Shown in pieces: positions 1 to 12,508 of a stretch of DNA of 64,000 bases. Under the pieces are notes generated by a model. The model saw only the letters and a program-made list of their open reading frames with translations, did not search any database and had not been told where the DNA came from. This DNA comes from Paguma larvata (taxonomy: Eukaryota; Chordata; Mammalia; Carnivora; Viverridae): contig CM057836.1 of NCBI GenBank assembly GCA_030068075.1, positions 67,493,788 to 67,557,787 on the forward strand, read 5' to 3'. How positions within the stretch are numbered: the stretch's first letter is position 1; every line of letters starts with the position of its first letter. Both the position numbers and the translations under genes were made by a program.

Positions 1-775
1 AAAATTATCATTTGAGAAAGGATAAACTATACTTTCCACACGAGTTTGTCTGCTATTTCATTGCTGGTGATCCTCCTAACTTTTTTTTTTTTTTCTAGCC
101 TGGCAGGTAAAAGTAAATATTCTCATCTTTTTACAGGGTTTCATGGACAGGCTTTTATAATAATCACTGAAACAAAACAGAAAAAGTGATGCCATCCTGA
201 TTACTTGTGAAATCTTCCACTAATTGAAATTCAACGAAGAGTGACTAATTATTATACTTTGGAAGAAAGAGAAAGTTATTAAAAATATCAGAGATTTATG
301 TGAAAAAAATGAAACTTCCAAGTATGCATTTTATCTGTAAAGAATCTGTCCTTTAAATATCTGCATTTATGGCCTTATTAGGCTTTAAATTTATAAATTT
401 AAGTTTATGAAAATAAATTTATAAAAGATTATGATTTGATAGATAATATAATGATAACCCACTTTCTTCCTTTACTGTACTTACTAGTGATAAATAGGGG
501 GAAATACTTATGTATTTCGCTTTGCTTATCAAGAAATCCCATTTCATAAATTTCATAAAATTAATCTCACAATCCCCAAACCAATAATTTGCTAAATAGA
601 CTTTTTAAAACTTTAGATTATTTGCACTGTTTCTTGTTTTCCATTTCAACACATTTAAGACCAGATTTTTAAAGGTTGCAATCTTTAATGCCCATATTTT
701 ATTATATATTATTAGGTACACAGAATGTGCAAAGATTATACGAAGTATTGTGAAAAACCAAAGGGGAAGCATAAA
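1..775. other. Anonymous AT-rich intergenic DNA
   Basis: No gene, RNA or recognisable repeat is seen. There is a short poly-T run near 79-94. Stop codons are dense in all frames. Confidence 0.6.
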
Positions 776-1245
776 TGAACACTGCAGCTAAGAAGTTCGG
801 AGAAGATTAAGTAAGGGTGTATGATTGAGCTGGGGTTAGGTTACTTCCAGCCAGAGATGGGGAAAAAAGACAGGAAAGGGTTTCTGAGCAGGTAGTGATT
901 ACGTTCAGGTAGAACAAAATGGAAAATCAAGTAGGATGATGTAGGATGAAGATAAACTAAGAACAGAAGGAAAAGGGAATGATGTGAGCAAAGAGAGACG
1001 TAGGAGGTGGGAGGAACACAGACTTTGATTTAGGGGAAGTATAAGTAGGTCACTGGGAAACAGAACTGTCATCATTTTGGAGAATGACAAGAGCTAGACT
1101 AGGAAGTCTGGACTTGCCCCATAGCCATAGGATAGTTTTGGAAGATTTTTACACGGAGAAGTGACAGGATCAAATATAGGTAAGAAAAAAAATCAAAGTA
1201 GCTACAGTCTTGGAAGTGTAAGGAGTAGAAAAAGGAAACTGGTAG
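776..1245. repeat. Ancient dispersed repeat remnant (family not named)
   Basis: The purine-rich text, including a stretch reading like 'agtctggac...', 'agaagtgacaggatcaaat' and 'agctacagtcttggaagtgt', resembles a common old mammalian dispersed repeat in which 'gtttggac', 'gtgacatgatcagat' and 'gcagtgtggag' follow each other in that order. The similarity is patchy and I cannot name the family. The small minus-strand ORFs here have no recognisable domains. Confidence 0.35.
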
Positions 1246-2731
1246 TATTGTCTTCCATGAAAGTAATTCTGAAACTTCAAGTTTTATATGACAAAAAAAG
1301 AAAGGCTTAATTTTACCCAATGCTGTCTCTTACAGGCTCTTGAGACACAGAGTTCCCTGATTCAGAAATACCTTGAAATATTTAACAATGTTTAACTATA
1401 TTGACAAATTATTATCATATATGTATATATAGTATATATATACATATCTATATATGTATATATAGAATGCTTATTATCATATATATAGTATGTACTATAG
1501 TGCTTATTACATGTGAGTTGGCAATGGCAAGCAAGTAAACAGAAAGAAAGAGAAATAGACTCTAAACATTTATTTTTCATATTTACTACATTTATTAACC
1601 ACTTAGATTGCCTGCTATGAGGGAACATAACTTGGAAAAAGAAAACTGCATCCTAAAATAATATTGAAGATATGTCTACCGTTTCTCCTATCTCTGACTT
1701 GCTCAGAAAAACAATGAAAATAAAAGTGAATTTAGCCACATATTTTTAAGAAAAAAATTCAATTTTATCATCATACTGAGGAACATAAAACAAAACAAAC
1801 AAACCAAAAAATTGAAACAAATTTCAGGTGAAAAAAGCAATGGGTTAACTTAATGTGCCATTCATTTATGTAGTGCTTACTACATAATTATAGAAGAAAG
1901 GATTTCAATTTATGAAAAGTACGAAGAAAGAAAAGTACTGTTATAAAGTAATTGGAGAATGTATTCTGGTGCAACAGGTTAAGGAAAACTTGAAGTCATA
2001 AAAGTGAGTAGAATTTGCCTGAAGAAAATAGGGAAGACTAAGATTTTTGCCCACATAGTCACAGAACAGTTTTTAGGGTTCAATGGAGAAACACTTATTA
2101 AAATATAAAATGTCTTAATTCTTCCATTAATTTATCATAGGACCAAGAGAAGTTCACCTAATATGTCTAGATTTTAAATTGAGTGATTTACATGCCAAGT
2201 TATCTTTATGGTTTTTTTATTTTCATCTTGAAAAAGTTTTCTGGTTATATAGTGACTTGAAGGGACTCAGCATTTCTACTCTTGTACTTAAAGCACTGAC
2301 TGATTTTTCCTAAGTGAAGTATTATAAGTCTGAAGAGAGGGAATAATTGTAGAACTTTTATTTTTCCCAAATAAAATAGAGAAATTTAAAGTTTCAGAAA
2401 ACTACAGAAAATTAGCAAAAAAACATTTAAAAACTTCAAGGTGTCTTGGAATCCCACATGTGAAAGCATACCTGCATTCCAAGAACAAAGCAATACGCCT
2501 TAATAGTTTTTAGAAAATCATGGAAACTGAACTTTAATTAATACTAATCACATACAGAAGATTATTAAATGGCCACAATATTAGTATGGTTATGCGGTTA
2601 TATATTATGGTTATAATGACCATATGTTATTATTTTTAAATAAAATGAGATATTTAATATTAAACACTTTTTGAGATATTTGAGTAAACGTTTTCAAACA
2701 TCTATTCTAGTTATATGACTCCATTTCCCTA
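1246..2731. other. AT-rich intergenic DNA with a TA-rich tract
   Basis: No gene is recognised. Positions 1414-1490 form a TATATA-rich, partly self-complementary tract. The rest is anonymous. Confidence 0.55.
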
Positions 2732-2745
2732 TAAAATACTTTTTA

Positions 2746-2984
2746 TTTTATTTTATTTATTTTTTTTTTTTTATTTTTTTTTTTGTTTATTTACTTTTGA
2801 GAGACATAGAGGCACAGCATGAACAGGGGAAGGGCAGAGAGAGAAGGAGACACAGAATCGGAAGCAGGCTCCAGGCTCTGAGCCGTCAGCACAGAGCCCG
2901 ACGCGGGGCTCGAACTCACAGACCGCGAGAACATGACCCGAGCTGAAGTCGGCCGCCCAACCGACTGAGCCACCCAGGCGCCCC
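2746..2984 (-). repeat. tRNA-Lys-derived felid SINE (SINEC type), CpG-rich and young-looking
   Basis: Read on the minus strand this is a full-length carnivore SINE: a GGGGCGCCTGGGTGGCTCAGTCGG head with the Pol III A box, a B-box-like GAGTTCGAGCC, a CTGACGGCTCAGAGCCTGGAGCC middle, a CT-rich part and a long A/T tail (the genomic T run at 2746-2790). A perfect 14-bp target duplication, TAAAATACTTTTTA, lies at 2732-2745 and 2985-2998. About a dozen CpG dinucleotides survive, more than in any other copy in the window, which points to a recent insertion. Confidence 0.95.
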
Positions 2985-2998
2985 TAAAATACTTTTTA

Positions 2999-3584
2999 AA
3001 TAATATGTTTTAAATCACATGCAACCTCTAATATAAGTTGTCTTTACAAACTAACAGTAGGGATGATCAAGAACGTGACTGCCTTATGTACCAAAGAAAC
3101 AAACAAAAAAAAGGGACAACCTGCTATGTCTAGAAATCATTTTAAAGAATATTTGATACTTAGGACAGGCTAGAGTATGCTGTAGTAACCATCTTGACAT
3201 CTCAGTGACCTATCCTAGCAAAGATTCATTTCTCATTCATATAACACGTTTAAGTACTTGGTAGGTAAACTTCTTTCTGTTTAGTCACTCAGGGACCTAG
3301 GCCAACAGAAGTTCCACCATCTGAGAATGCAATATGTGGAAGGTACAACCATCATGTTTACTGGGCAAAATAAGAACACCTCATGCTGTTCTCACCCTAT
3401 ACTTCTATGTTTCTGTCTAAAAGTGAACCATATCACCTCTACTGAGAGCTCACTGACAAGAATAAGTCCAATGGTCCTGCCTAACAACAAGGGCATAGGA
3501 AGAAAAAAAAAAAAAAGAAAGAAAAAACAAAAACAAAAACTCATAAGGTGAACATTAACCATGACTCCCATACAGAACCATGTA
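2999..3584. other. Intergenic DNA with an A-rich tract
   Basis: No gene or dispersed repeat is recognised. An A-rich simple tract (A runs broken by G or C) occupies 3501-3541. Confidence 0.55.
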
Positions 3585-3720
3585 GCCTTAGAAGGGAGAA
3601 GATGTGTTATATTAAATCCAATGCCCTCTTTTAAGGGAGAAGGCTGACCTCAGAGAGATGAACTGACTTCATCAGACACATAGCCAGGTGGAGGCAAAGC
3701 GGGAACAGACAGTTCATCAT
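3585..3720 (-). repeat. MIR-like ancient SINE remnant
   Basis: The order 'aatgccctc', 'gaaggctgacctcagagagatgaactgac' (seen as diverged pieces) and 'acatagccaggtggaggcaaagc' mirrors the reverse-complement MIR-like pattern 'gaaactgaggcacagagaggt...cacagctagtaagtggcagag'. It is strongly diverged and has no clear ends. Confidence 0.4.
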
Positions 3721-4380
3721 GGTCTAGCTTTTAGTTTATTTCAAAATTTTAAATATTTTAGTTTAGTGATTGGGAAAACATTGTATAAGACCAATAGCGA
3801 AGATGAACAATTGTAGACACTGTGTGTCTAACCAATTCCACGCTTTCTGAGAATGAAACTCCAGGCTAGAGACTTCTCAGGTGAGTTTTAATTCTAATTC
3901 TCTGTGGGTACAGCATTTAATTTCTGGGTCATTGCCCAAAGCCAGGCAAATAGCTGAAGCCAGCACAATCTGGATAAGATGGGCAAGGATTTAATTTTAT
4001 TACCTCCTTTTTTATATTACACAGAGAGCGGAGTTATCTTTTTAATGCAGGCCTGTTACTCATTTTCTATGGTGAATGCCTAAGTTCACTACGGTACTTA
4101 AGTGCTAGCCAGGTGGCAGCGCCCTCAGTTTCTCCTGAATGTCATCATAGTAAAAGGACTTCCACTTTCTAACCCTGCTACTCTAACACTGTGTTCTCCA
4201 AAGGGTTATCTATAAATACTTTTAGCTACAGAGGACAGTCTCCTGCTTCATCCTCTCTCATTATTCTTCTTCCCCCTTTTAAGAACAGATATGAGGTAAA
4301 AGAAATAACCACACCTAAGATTCTTTTTTTCTGTATCAACTCTTGTCCTATGTATCTTTTCTATTGTAACTCGAGGTTTG
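3721..4380. other. Anonymous intergenic DNA
   Basis: No gene or repeat is recognised before the solitary LTR. A short ORF running into the LTR (4191-4415) has no recognisable domain. Confidence 0.5.
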
Positions 4381-4386
4381 TTTGTT
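4381..4386. repeat. Target-site duplication of the LTR, left copy
   Basis: TTTGTT, identical to 4875-4880. Part of a short TTTG run, so the left edge could shift by a base or two, but the TG terminus fixes the best reading. Confidence 0.8.
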
Positions 4387-4874
4387 TGCCAGGGTCCTTG
4401 TTCCAGCGATTCTAGGGGTCCATGAAGGACGGACAGTCAGGTGAAAAGAAGTGAGAGAGCCAAGAGAAAGATGAAATCTGATGACCAAGCAGGCAGCCCT
4501 GGCAATTCTGGCATCTCCGCCCTGCTGGTTTCAGTGTCTTTATTTAAAAGGTAGTGAGTTACATTACAGCAATGAGTGACATTCCATAGTTTGATCTCTT
4601 TAACAATAATCCGTTTTTACCAGCAAGGTGGCAACTTCCTTAATCCTGTATGTTGGTTTCAGGATAATTAACATATAAATTTAGGGTGGGGGGAGAGAAC
4701 AGGGTGTTTCCTTTAAGGCCTTAATGTTAATTATCTGTAAACAGGAGAAATCAGGGCATCAGGGCGTTGTTTTGAGGACTATACTTCCAACTACAATGGG
4801 GGAGGTACAACCCATCCCCAGGATGCAACTTTAAGGTTACTTCTCAACCTGTGAGCCCAAAACGGCTCCCAACA
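4387..4874 (-). mobile_element. Solitary endogenous retrovirus LTR, class II (beta-like)
   Basis: On the minus strand the 488-bp unit begins TGTTGGGAGCCG (genomic 4863-4874) and ends TGGCA (4387-4391), so it has canonical TG...CA termini. Perfect 6-bp direct repeats TTTGTT flank it at 4381-4386 and 4875-4880. Six-base duplications and a TGTTGGGAGCC start are typical of class II (ERVK/IAP-like) LTRs. A minus-strand AATAAA at 4539-4544 lies about 330 bases from the LTR start and would end the U3-R part, leaving about 140 bases of U5. There is no primer-binding site, gag, pol or env next to it, so this is a solo LTR left by recombination between two LTRs. The exact family is not assigned. Confidence 0.85.
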
Positions 4875-4880
4875 TTTGTT
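4875..4880. repeat. Target-site duplication of the LTR, right copy
   Basis: TTTGTT directly after the ...CCAACA terminus of the LTR. Confidence 0.8.
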
Positions 4881-6084
4881 TGTTTTAATTCCACTTGCAT
4901 GGACACTCTTTGATCTGTAGGAATATTTGAGGCAGGAATATTTAAAAGGTTTGGTCTTTTAAATTGTATCGAGCTCTTTCAGCTTTTGCCATCTGTCCGT
5001 GATTTCAGTACTCACATCATTAATGATTATGAACTACAGCTTTACACTGACTTTTCTCTGTTCTTACTAACCTGAGGAAACCTTTCCCCATCAGCTCTCT
5101 GCCTTATGGCTACAATGCTTGACTCCCGCTGTCCTCTATTTAGTCAAAATATTTTACCACAGTCTTCTTCAAGGCAAGGGGCCAGTGGCCTGGTCAACAA
5201 CCGATGATCAGATTTTCCTAGCATAGCACATCTTGCATTTCCATCTGGACTCTGTTACTAACTGGCATATCTAATAAACTGACTTGCATTAAACTTGCTA
5301 TACTAATGGCTGAAAGCATTTTAGAATAGAGTTCATTCTTAATCCAGAAGGGTGACTATTAGACATTCCTTACATTACAACCTGTCAGTAAGGGAAAAGA
5401 TTTTGCTGATTAGTTTTAGTTTGCTCTGCAAGGATTCCCCATTGTAACAGCCTGTTCCATAGAAATCCTGCCGCTCTTCTGCTGTCCTGTGAAAGGAAGT
5501 AAGTAAAGGTAACTCCCATGGTACAAGTGCCATGTCATCATGTTGCACCCTGACAGCAGAGCTGTCTGCAGCTACAGGGTAAGAGCCTGACCCACAGGTT
5601 ATGGTGAGCTCCTTGAAAAAGAGAGAAGACGTTTTCTTTGTCATCTATGGAATCGAGAAATCTTGAAAGAGGAATCAGAAATTTTAAATTGGGACTTTAA
5701 TACATCACACAGAAAAACAGGAAATTCTCTCTCTTTGTAAACCCTATCTTTGCATCTGAATTTTGAGGAATTAAAACCATTCTAAATATTATTTAGAAAT
5801 GAACTTATGAAGATTTTCACTATGTTTGCATGACCAGCAGCTAGATATAGGGAGTCCAAAGTGAAGATGAGACCTCCCTTTTACAAGCCAAAAGATCTAA
5901 TCAGGTATTATAGTTCAGGATTTTCTCTGTTGTTATTTCTGAGACTTCAGTCAAGTTTTGCTTAAATGATCCATTCTAACATCTCTCAGTTACAGATTGT
6001 TTGGAAAAAAATATTCAAGTGACCACTTAAGGAGGAGCACTAAAGGGCAAGAGTATCTCCTCATGACAGTGTTGTAGCAACAGC
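4881..6084. other. Repeat-poor intergenic DNA
   Basis: No dispersed repeat or gene is recognised. An 89-codon minus-strand ORF at 5375-5644 has no recognisable domain, and I see no clear splice-site context. Confidence 0.5.
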
Positions 6085-6262
6085 ATTAAAACTCATAGTT
6101 AAAATATTGTGGGCATTCTTCTAAGTTTTATCTCCTTTAATTTTATCAACCACGTTAATTTATTAAAAAATGAGAAACATGGGGCACGAAAAACTTAAGT
6201 AACTGATTCAAGGTCACATGGGTCTTAAGCAGTAGAAGGCAGAGCCTCAGAGGGAAGTAAAC
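6085..6262 (-). repeat. MIR remnant
   Basis: The order 'tctcctttaattttatcaacca', 'aaaaatgagaaacatggggcac', 'cttaagtaactgattcaaggtcacatgg' and 'agtagaaggcagagcc' (here as separate diverged blocks) follows the reverse complement of MIR, including its conserved 'aagtaacttgcccaaggtcaca' core. Confidence 0.7.
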
Positions 6263-7410
6263 CTTGTTTGGGAATGCTAGATTCCCTTGCTGCACTGAGT
6301 ATCCTCAGTTTGATTTTGTTAATGAAGACAGTGACTTTCAACACATCCAAACACTGTAACTTACTTGAACTTGTTTTTTTGTCTCTCCCATTGCCCTCTT
6401 ATCCAAGATAGTACTTTGCTAATCTCCTCTCAGTGATCACATAATTAGGATAAATTACATAGCTATCACAATCAGTTCAGAATCTGATTAATTACTTGTT
6501 ATTTCCATGAATGCCTTACTTTTTCTACATTCTGTTTCCTCTCAAATGACTCACACTGATGGAAAGATGCTTGCTTTTATGCATTCGTCCATGTAACTTC
6601 TTTCACTTTGCAGGTAAAGAATGCCTTCTCTTCAGTAATAAAATGAATTTATTTTACCCAGTCAGCTACTTTCAAAAGATCAGTCTTTCTCAAGAAAATG
6701 ATGAGGTGAATTAATAAATCCTAATATTCTCTGGAGTTGTCCACTTACAGTATGAAAAAGAACAAAGTTAATAATGTTATTTGTCTCTGAAATGTTGGCT
6801 GGAACATGAATGAATGAACAGAGATTTATCAGACATTTCGAAAAGCTAATGCATACCTGAGAAGTTCCATAGCTTTCTCCTTCTTCTGTACATCAAGTAA
6901 GCTTAATACTTTGTTAGCTATATAACACCCTCCTCATCTAAATTCCAGAAGTGTGAGGGTTTTTCCCCAAACCTAACCTCTTGAGAAATGTTAGGCAATA
7001 GAAAGTAAGAGAGAAAAACTATTCAAAGATTGACAAAGGAAACTTTGAGCACTGTTCTAGAGGTGGTGATAGGGCCAGAAACAAGAACAGGGTCACCTGT
7101 CTTTGCAAGTCAGGCTGATTTGAACAGAAGAACTAAAGAAGATAAAATCAAAGAAAAGATAATGAAAACACTAATTACTTTCTAGTGTCCTCATGTATAA
7201 TTTCAAAAGAAATCTCAATCTTCAAATGGAATTGAGAATGGGATCAAGTGAATATACAGTAACACTAAAAAGCAATCAATGTCTGTTACCCACCCACCTT
7301 CTCCCCTTAGATCAGTATCTTAAAAAACTTGTGTCTGAAAAAATATTTTGTTAATAATGACTATTTTTTTCAGACTACCATTTAAGTATGCATCATTTCC
7401 TCATTACTTT
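6263..7410. other. Anonymous intergenic DNA
   Basis: No gene, RNA or clear repeat is recognised. Confidence 0.5.
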
Positions 7411-7427
7411 TCTGAGTTTCCATAATT

Positions 7428-7630
7428 AAAAAAGTTTTTTTTTAATGTTTATTCGTTTTTGAGAGACGGAGAGAGACAGAGCATGAGTAGGGCGAGGGGC
7501 AGAAGGAGAGAGAGACACAGAATCTGAAGTAGGCTCCAGGCTCTGAGGTGTCAGCACAAACTCATGAGCCGTGAGATCATGACCTTAGCCAAAGTCCGAT
7601 GCTTAACTAACTGAGCCACCCAGGCACCCC
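7428..7630 (-). repeat. tRNA-Lys-derived felid SINE
   Basis: Minus-strand copy with the GGGGTGCCTGGGTGGCTCAGT head at 7610-7630. The B-box region is partly lost by a small internal deletion (the GAGCCCCGC portion is missing). The tail is a T run on the plus strand at 7434-7445. A 17-bp duplication with one mismatch flanks it at 7411-7427 and 7631-7647. Confidence 0.92.
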
Positions 7631-7647
7631 TCTCAGTTTCCATAATT

Positions 7648-8815
7648 TATTGAAAAGGATATGTGAGTTAGTTGGGGAAAGAATGGGCTTAGTCTCCTAT
7701 TTCAGTCCTTAAGAACTGAATCATTATCTGAGTGAAATTAGGATGTCTTAAGGTTTTGCGTAAATCATTGTAACTACTGGCCATACCTTTATTACAGAAT
7801 AATCTTCATTTAGGGACAGATCACAGACACAGCAACTGACTGGAATCAATAGTAAGAGACAAAGATACTCAGTTTTTCAGGAAGAATTAGTTGTTTCATG
7901 TTTTGAAAACCCAACAAACTGTTAAACACCTTGAAACTCTTTTTGATTTCTGGGGGGTTCACAACAAAATAAAGGAAGTTACAGCCATTTTCCATATTCT
8001 CCCCACCCCTGTAGCAATTGTTCTTTTAGTTGAATACTACTTATTTATTATAAGGGGCCCTACTAAGTTTCGTTACAACTCTATGAATATATTGCAAGTG
8101 CAGGTTAGGCTGTTGGATTTGTATCACACACTGATGTTCTAAAGTTGCAGGCAGTTTTAATGATATATACTCCTAACTCCAACATACCTATAAACAAATG
8201 ACATTTGGGGCTGATCCTGATCAAAAAGGTAACCAAACCTTTGTTTTGATTAGAACTAGAAAGAGAGAAATAGACAAGAATAGAGATTACCGTTCCCTTC
8301 ATAACATCTCGTAGTTTAAATGCCTATGATCCACCAATGCAATTTTTAAAGAATAAGAAATACATGTCTATAAGTTGTGCTTTGTTGTTTATATCCTATT
8401 AAAAATTTTTAAGTTGGCCTAATAAGTTTTATCATATCTAACCATAAACTGGAAGTATTTGAAATTTTAAGACCAAATTAAAATGCCTTGTGTAGATATT
8501 TCTTAAAATGAAATTTAAGAGTTCCACATACAGATAGTAAATGTCAGCATGAGGAATCAAAAATAATACCCAAAAATGTCTGTGAGCTAGCATAAATAAA
8601 GAGCTACATGGGAAGATGAGCAGATAAGAACCCAAATTTTGATTGCAGGAATATGGCATCAGAAGTTACGCATCCACAAAACCCATATCTCCCAACCCCA
8701 CCTAGCTTATATTTTCCTTTTTGTACTATCTTCTATCCACATTGGCCTTCAGTTTCCTGCCTCAGGTATTTTACATTTTCTGTTTTCTCTGTCAAAACCA
8801 TTCTTCTCAAATACA
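7648..8815. other. Anonymous intergenic DNA
   Basis: Only short overlapping ORFs on both strands, none with recognisable features. Confidence 0.5.
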
Positions 8816-8819
8816 CTTG

Positions 8820-9135
8820 ACACTACTCACCACCTCACCTTTCGGGTATCAATTTACATATCATTCATTCAGAGACCTTCCCTAAATATCATATTCTAAT
8901 TAGCTTCCCACTCTCTTTTATTCTCTATGACAGTAAACATGGTTTTGTTGCCAGCATTGCGATTCTTGCCATCGGTAATTATTTTCTTCTCTTATTTTCA
9001 TAATAATTGTTTATAGCTCTCTCCCACTAGACTATAAACTTTAGAAGGGAGAGCCTTTGCCTAACTAGCTAACTTTTATATCTGGAACTTGTATCCCAAA
9101 GGAGTTCCATAGATATGTGTTCAATGAATGAGTAT
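8820..9135 (+). repeat. LINE L2 3'-end remnant
   Basis: 'ttcagagaccttccctaaat' and then 'ctcccactagactataaact...gaagggagagcctttgcc' and 'gttcaatgaatgagt' reproduce, in order, the L2 3' end (CCTTCCCTGA, CTAGACTATAAGCTCC, GGGCAGGGACC, TCAATAAATGTTTGTTGAATGAATGA). Confidence 0.75.
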
Positions 9136-9354
9136 GCGTTTAAATTAGACCAGAAATGAAACTGACCAAGTGGCATCATTCCATATATCAAAAAGCTTAG
9201 TACCTTTAGCACAATGTTCCCACATAAGTAAAAGCATTGTTATAGGTATTTCCCATTCCAGAGAAAATGACCTGTAAGCCTATTTCCTGTTTTCTCTCTG
9301 AATTTTGAATTCTCTCGATATTTGAAATATAATTTATTTTGTACTTTTTGGGTT

Positions 9355-9965
9355 GTGAATTTTTTAAAAATTTTATTTTATATTTGTAAAAACATTTAAC
9401 ATGAGTTCTACCTTCTTAAAACCTTTTATATGTACAAAATATTATTGTTGACTAAGGGTACAATGTTGTAAAGCAGATCCTGGGGTTTATTCATCTTATT
9501 TAACTGAAACTTTGTGCCTATTTTTTAGTCACTCTCCATTTTTTCCTGTTCCCAGTCCCTGGATAAGACCAGTCCACTCTTAGATTTTATAAACTTGACT
9601 ATCTTTAGATAACTCATATAAGGGAAATTATGCAGCATTTGTTTTTTCTATGACTACCTTATTTCACTCAGCATAACATCATCATGATTCATCCATGTTG
9701 CAGAATGTGACAAAACTCCCTTCCTTTTTAAGGCCCAATAATATTCCCTGTACATATATACCACATTTTCTTCACCCATTCAACTGTCAATAGATATTTA
9801 GGTTACATACATTTCTTGGCTATTGTGAATGATGCTGTATTAAACATAAGAGTGAAAGAGATCTCTTCAGGATCCTGATTTCAACCATTCTGGATAAATA
9901 CCCTGAAGTGGGATTGCTGGATAATATGATAGGTTCAGTTTTTTTTAATTTTGTTTGAAACCTTC
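9355..9965 (-). mobile_element. Old LINE-1 3' segment (L1M type)
   Basis: Read in minus, this matches the end of ORF2 and the 3' UTR of mammalian-wide L1. Plus-strand signatures are 'ctattgtgaatgatgctgta', 'ccctgaagtgggattgctgg', 'tatataccacattttcttca' and 'cataacatcatcatgattca'. The ORF2 frame is destroyed. No target duplication is found. Confidence 0.8.
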
Positions 9966-12005
9966 ATGCTATCTATGCAAGTCTCTTGCCCTTGATATTT
10001 TCTTTAGAGAATGGTGGGGTGCAGGATTACAGAATTCTTCCTGAAAATTCCACAGAATCCACTCATTCTGGATCAAAGACACCCAAGAACCTTCAGAGCT
10101 CCATTTTTAGAGGCATTTTATTTCTAACACTTAGAGATGAAGAGAAAGAGAACAAGGGCCTCTCTATATTTCCTATTATTAATATTGCAACTGGATATGC
10201 AGACTACTATTTTTAGCATCTAATTGTCTTTTGTACTATTTTTGATCCCCTGACACAGGTAAAGGGAGAAATTACCTATGAGGGAGTACTAAGAGCTCAA
10301 AGTTTTTATTAGCAACTCAGGCCAAGCCAGTATCCATCACATCATAACTTGGCTATAGGACCTTGGAGGGGTGAGATTAATTATGTCACAGAATAACTTG
10401 GTTCCTGGCTCTAGGACATCTTCTTCAGAAAACAGGTATTATGCTAGTGGGATACGTGGACTGAATTTTAGCACTAATTCTTTTCCTTGTCCTGACCTTT
10501 TGGGAGATGTCAAATTTCTGACCTCAGATATAGGGTATGTTTTATTCACTAGTTGTTAATTATGATAAAGTATGGCTTCTGAAATATGATCATCTGATAC
10601 CTGTTATTGCACTTCAAAGAGTAGACTTCTGTTTTGAATATCCTTATTTTTCTTGAGAAAGTATATATTCAGATGTTCGTTTTCATCATCCTGACCTGCT
10701 GCTGAAATTATTCCCTCTGTGGTTATCTCAGGATGGGAATATATATTGGTAGACCAAGCAGTATTTAATGTTGCTGATCATATGTTTGGCATCAAGAAAA
10801 ACCAGAAATAGAGTATCATATAATAAGCCCTACAATCCTGGGGTCAAGTTACCATGGTTATGTCTTCTAAGTATATCCTGGCACTAATTTTTCCTCTTCC
10901 CAAATTAATACTATTATTTTCAAGAACTTTCTAATTCTAGTGGCTGTATTCAACTATTTTTCACTATTTTGCAGAAAAAAAAAAACTGTCAGTGAGAAAG
11001 AAACAGGATAGCCACATATTCATCACTCACATTCACTCCCTTTGGTTATTCTGCCAAACTTAATAACAGCTGTCACTAAAGATGGAATTTTTATCCCTGT
11101 GATTTTTAGCAATGTCTTTGGGAGAAATCAATTGATTGTGACATCCTTCCTAAGAAGTATTTATATATCTTTAGTCATCTCTAACATTTGTCACATGCAA
11201 GTTTGCTGCATGTAGCTATCTCTGAATTTTACTCAAATTACTTGATGCTGAGAGCCTTTATTTGACCTGTAGCTCCCAATTTAGATAGACTTTTGAAAAT
11301 GAGATAAACTTCCACTGTACTAGTAATCCTTATTTTTTTGTGTGTGGTAAAGAATAATTGAAATTTAGAGCTAATATTTGCATCTTTTTGTTTGATGTCC
11401 ATGTCTGAACACACCTTTCAATATCAGCTCCTTTCTCAAGGACATAAACTTGCCTTTTCCTCTTATGAACCAGTTCTTGCTTTGTTAGCATCTTCCATTA
11501 TAGCAACTTTCCCCAAAATGTGAGACTGACACACAGTTTACATATATACAATGGCCAATAAAAGTCACTTGGATATTATGTTAATATACACTGCATACTT
11601 TTATCATAATGACTAGTAATTGTCTTGTAATGCAATATATCACACCTTAAATTCTAAGATAAATTTTTAAAAGCTTGAAACTACCTCAATCTTAATTAGG
11701 CAGCTTCCAATTCACTTATCCCAATACTTTCCTCTTTTGCTCAATACAAATGATTGACTTTAGTTTATATATTTTTAGTTATCTTTCTACTTTCCCCCCA
11801 TATTAACTTGATTTTTAAACTCCTCCAATGCTCTTTCAAAAATGAATCTCAATTTTTTAAAATGACTCTGAATTTTATTAGGTCTTATTTTCATATATGC
11901 TCTGTTATATCCAGAGCCAACATCTTCTATAGCCATCCTGTTGCTGATTTCTATTTTGAAGAAAATACCTAATATACACACTTATTTTGATCCAAGGTTC
12001 TCTCT
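9966..12005. other. Repeat-poor AT-rich intergenic DNA
   Basis: No gene or clear dispersed repeat is recognised in these 2 kb. The short ORFs (for example 9986-10216 and 10371-10559) have no recognisable domains. Confidence 0.5.
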
Positions 12006-12013
12006 TTTGTTTT

Positions 12014-12072
12014 CTCTGTGTGCTTGTGTGCACGTGTGCATGTACATACACATACACAAACGTACACATTAA
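12014..12072. repeat. Imperfect TG/CA simple repeat
   Basis: Alternating purine-pyrimidine sequence that switches from TG-rich to CA-rich, giving a weak inverted repeat around 12035. Confidence 0.75.
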
Positions 12073-12508
12073 CAAACCAAATACATAAAAAAAGCAAAAA
12101 TAAACAACTGGCTTATTTTTTTTTTTCTGACTGTCCATCAGATCAGTTACTAAAGGTGAGGTTCGTAAGTCGCTGAATGCTCTACAAGCCAAAGACAATA
12201 AAAGTATGCCTACAATGGGCTCCAGATGTACTGCCTAAGAGATGTACCAAGCTTATTTTCATCACCTTTTTACACAAGAAAATGTGGACTTACCAAGATA
12301 AATATTAGTATTAAATCTAAAACCTTATTTTCAGAATCGCTAAACTTTAAATTATTATGAGCTTCTAAACTATCAAAACACAAGAACAAAAGAATTTTCC
12401 TTATGTTCTCTCTCTCTCTCATTCTTGCTTGCTCTTTTTTTTTTTTTTTTTAATTAGCTATCCTTAGAAAATTCATTCAAGTTTCCTTTTTAAAAGCATT
12501 AATGAGCC

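Noticed and set aside
1414..1490. Replication origin or hairpin structure from TATATA inverted repeats
   Set aside because: AT-rich simple sequence folds on itself by chance; there is no supporting element in this nuclear context.
2860..2984. CpG island promoter
   Set aside because: The CpG cluster is confined to a young SINE and is too short to be an island.
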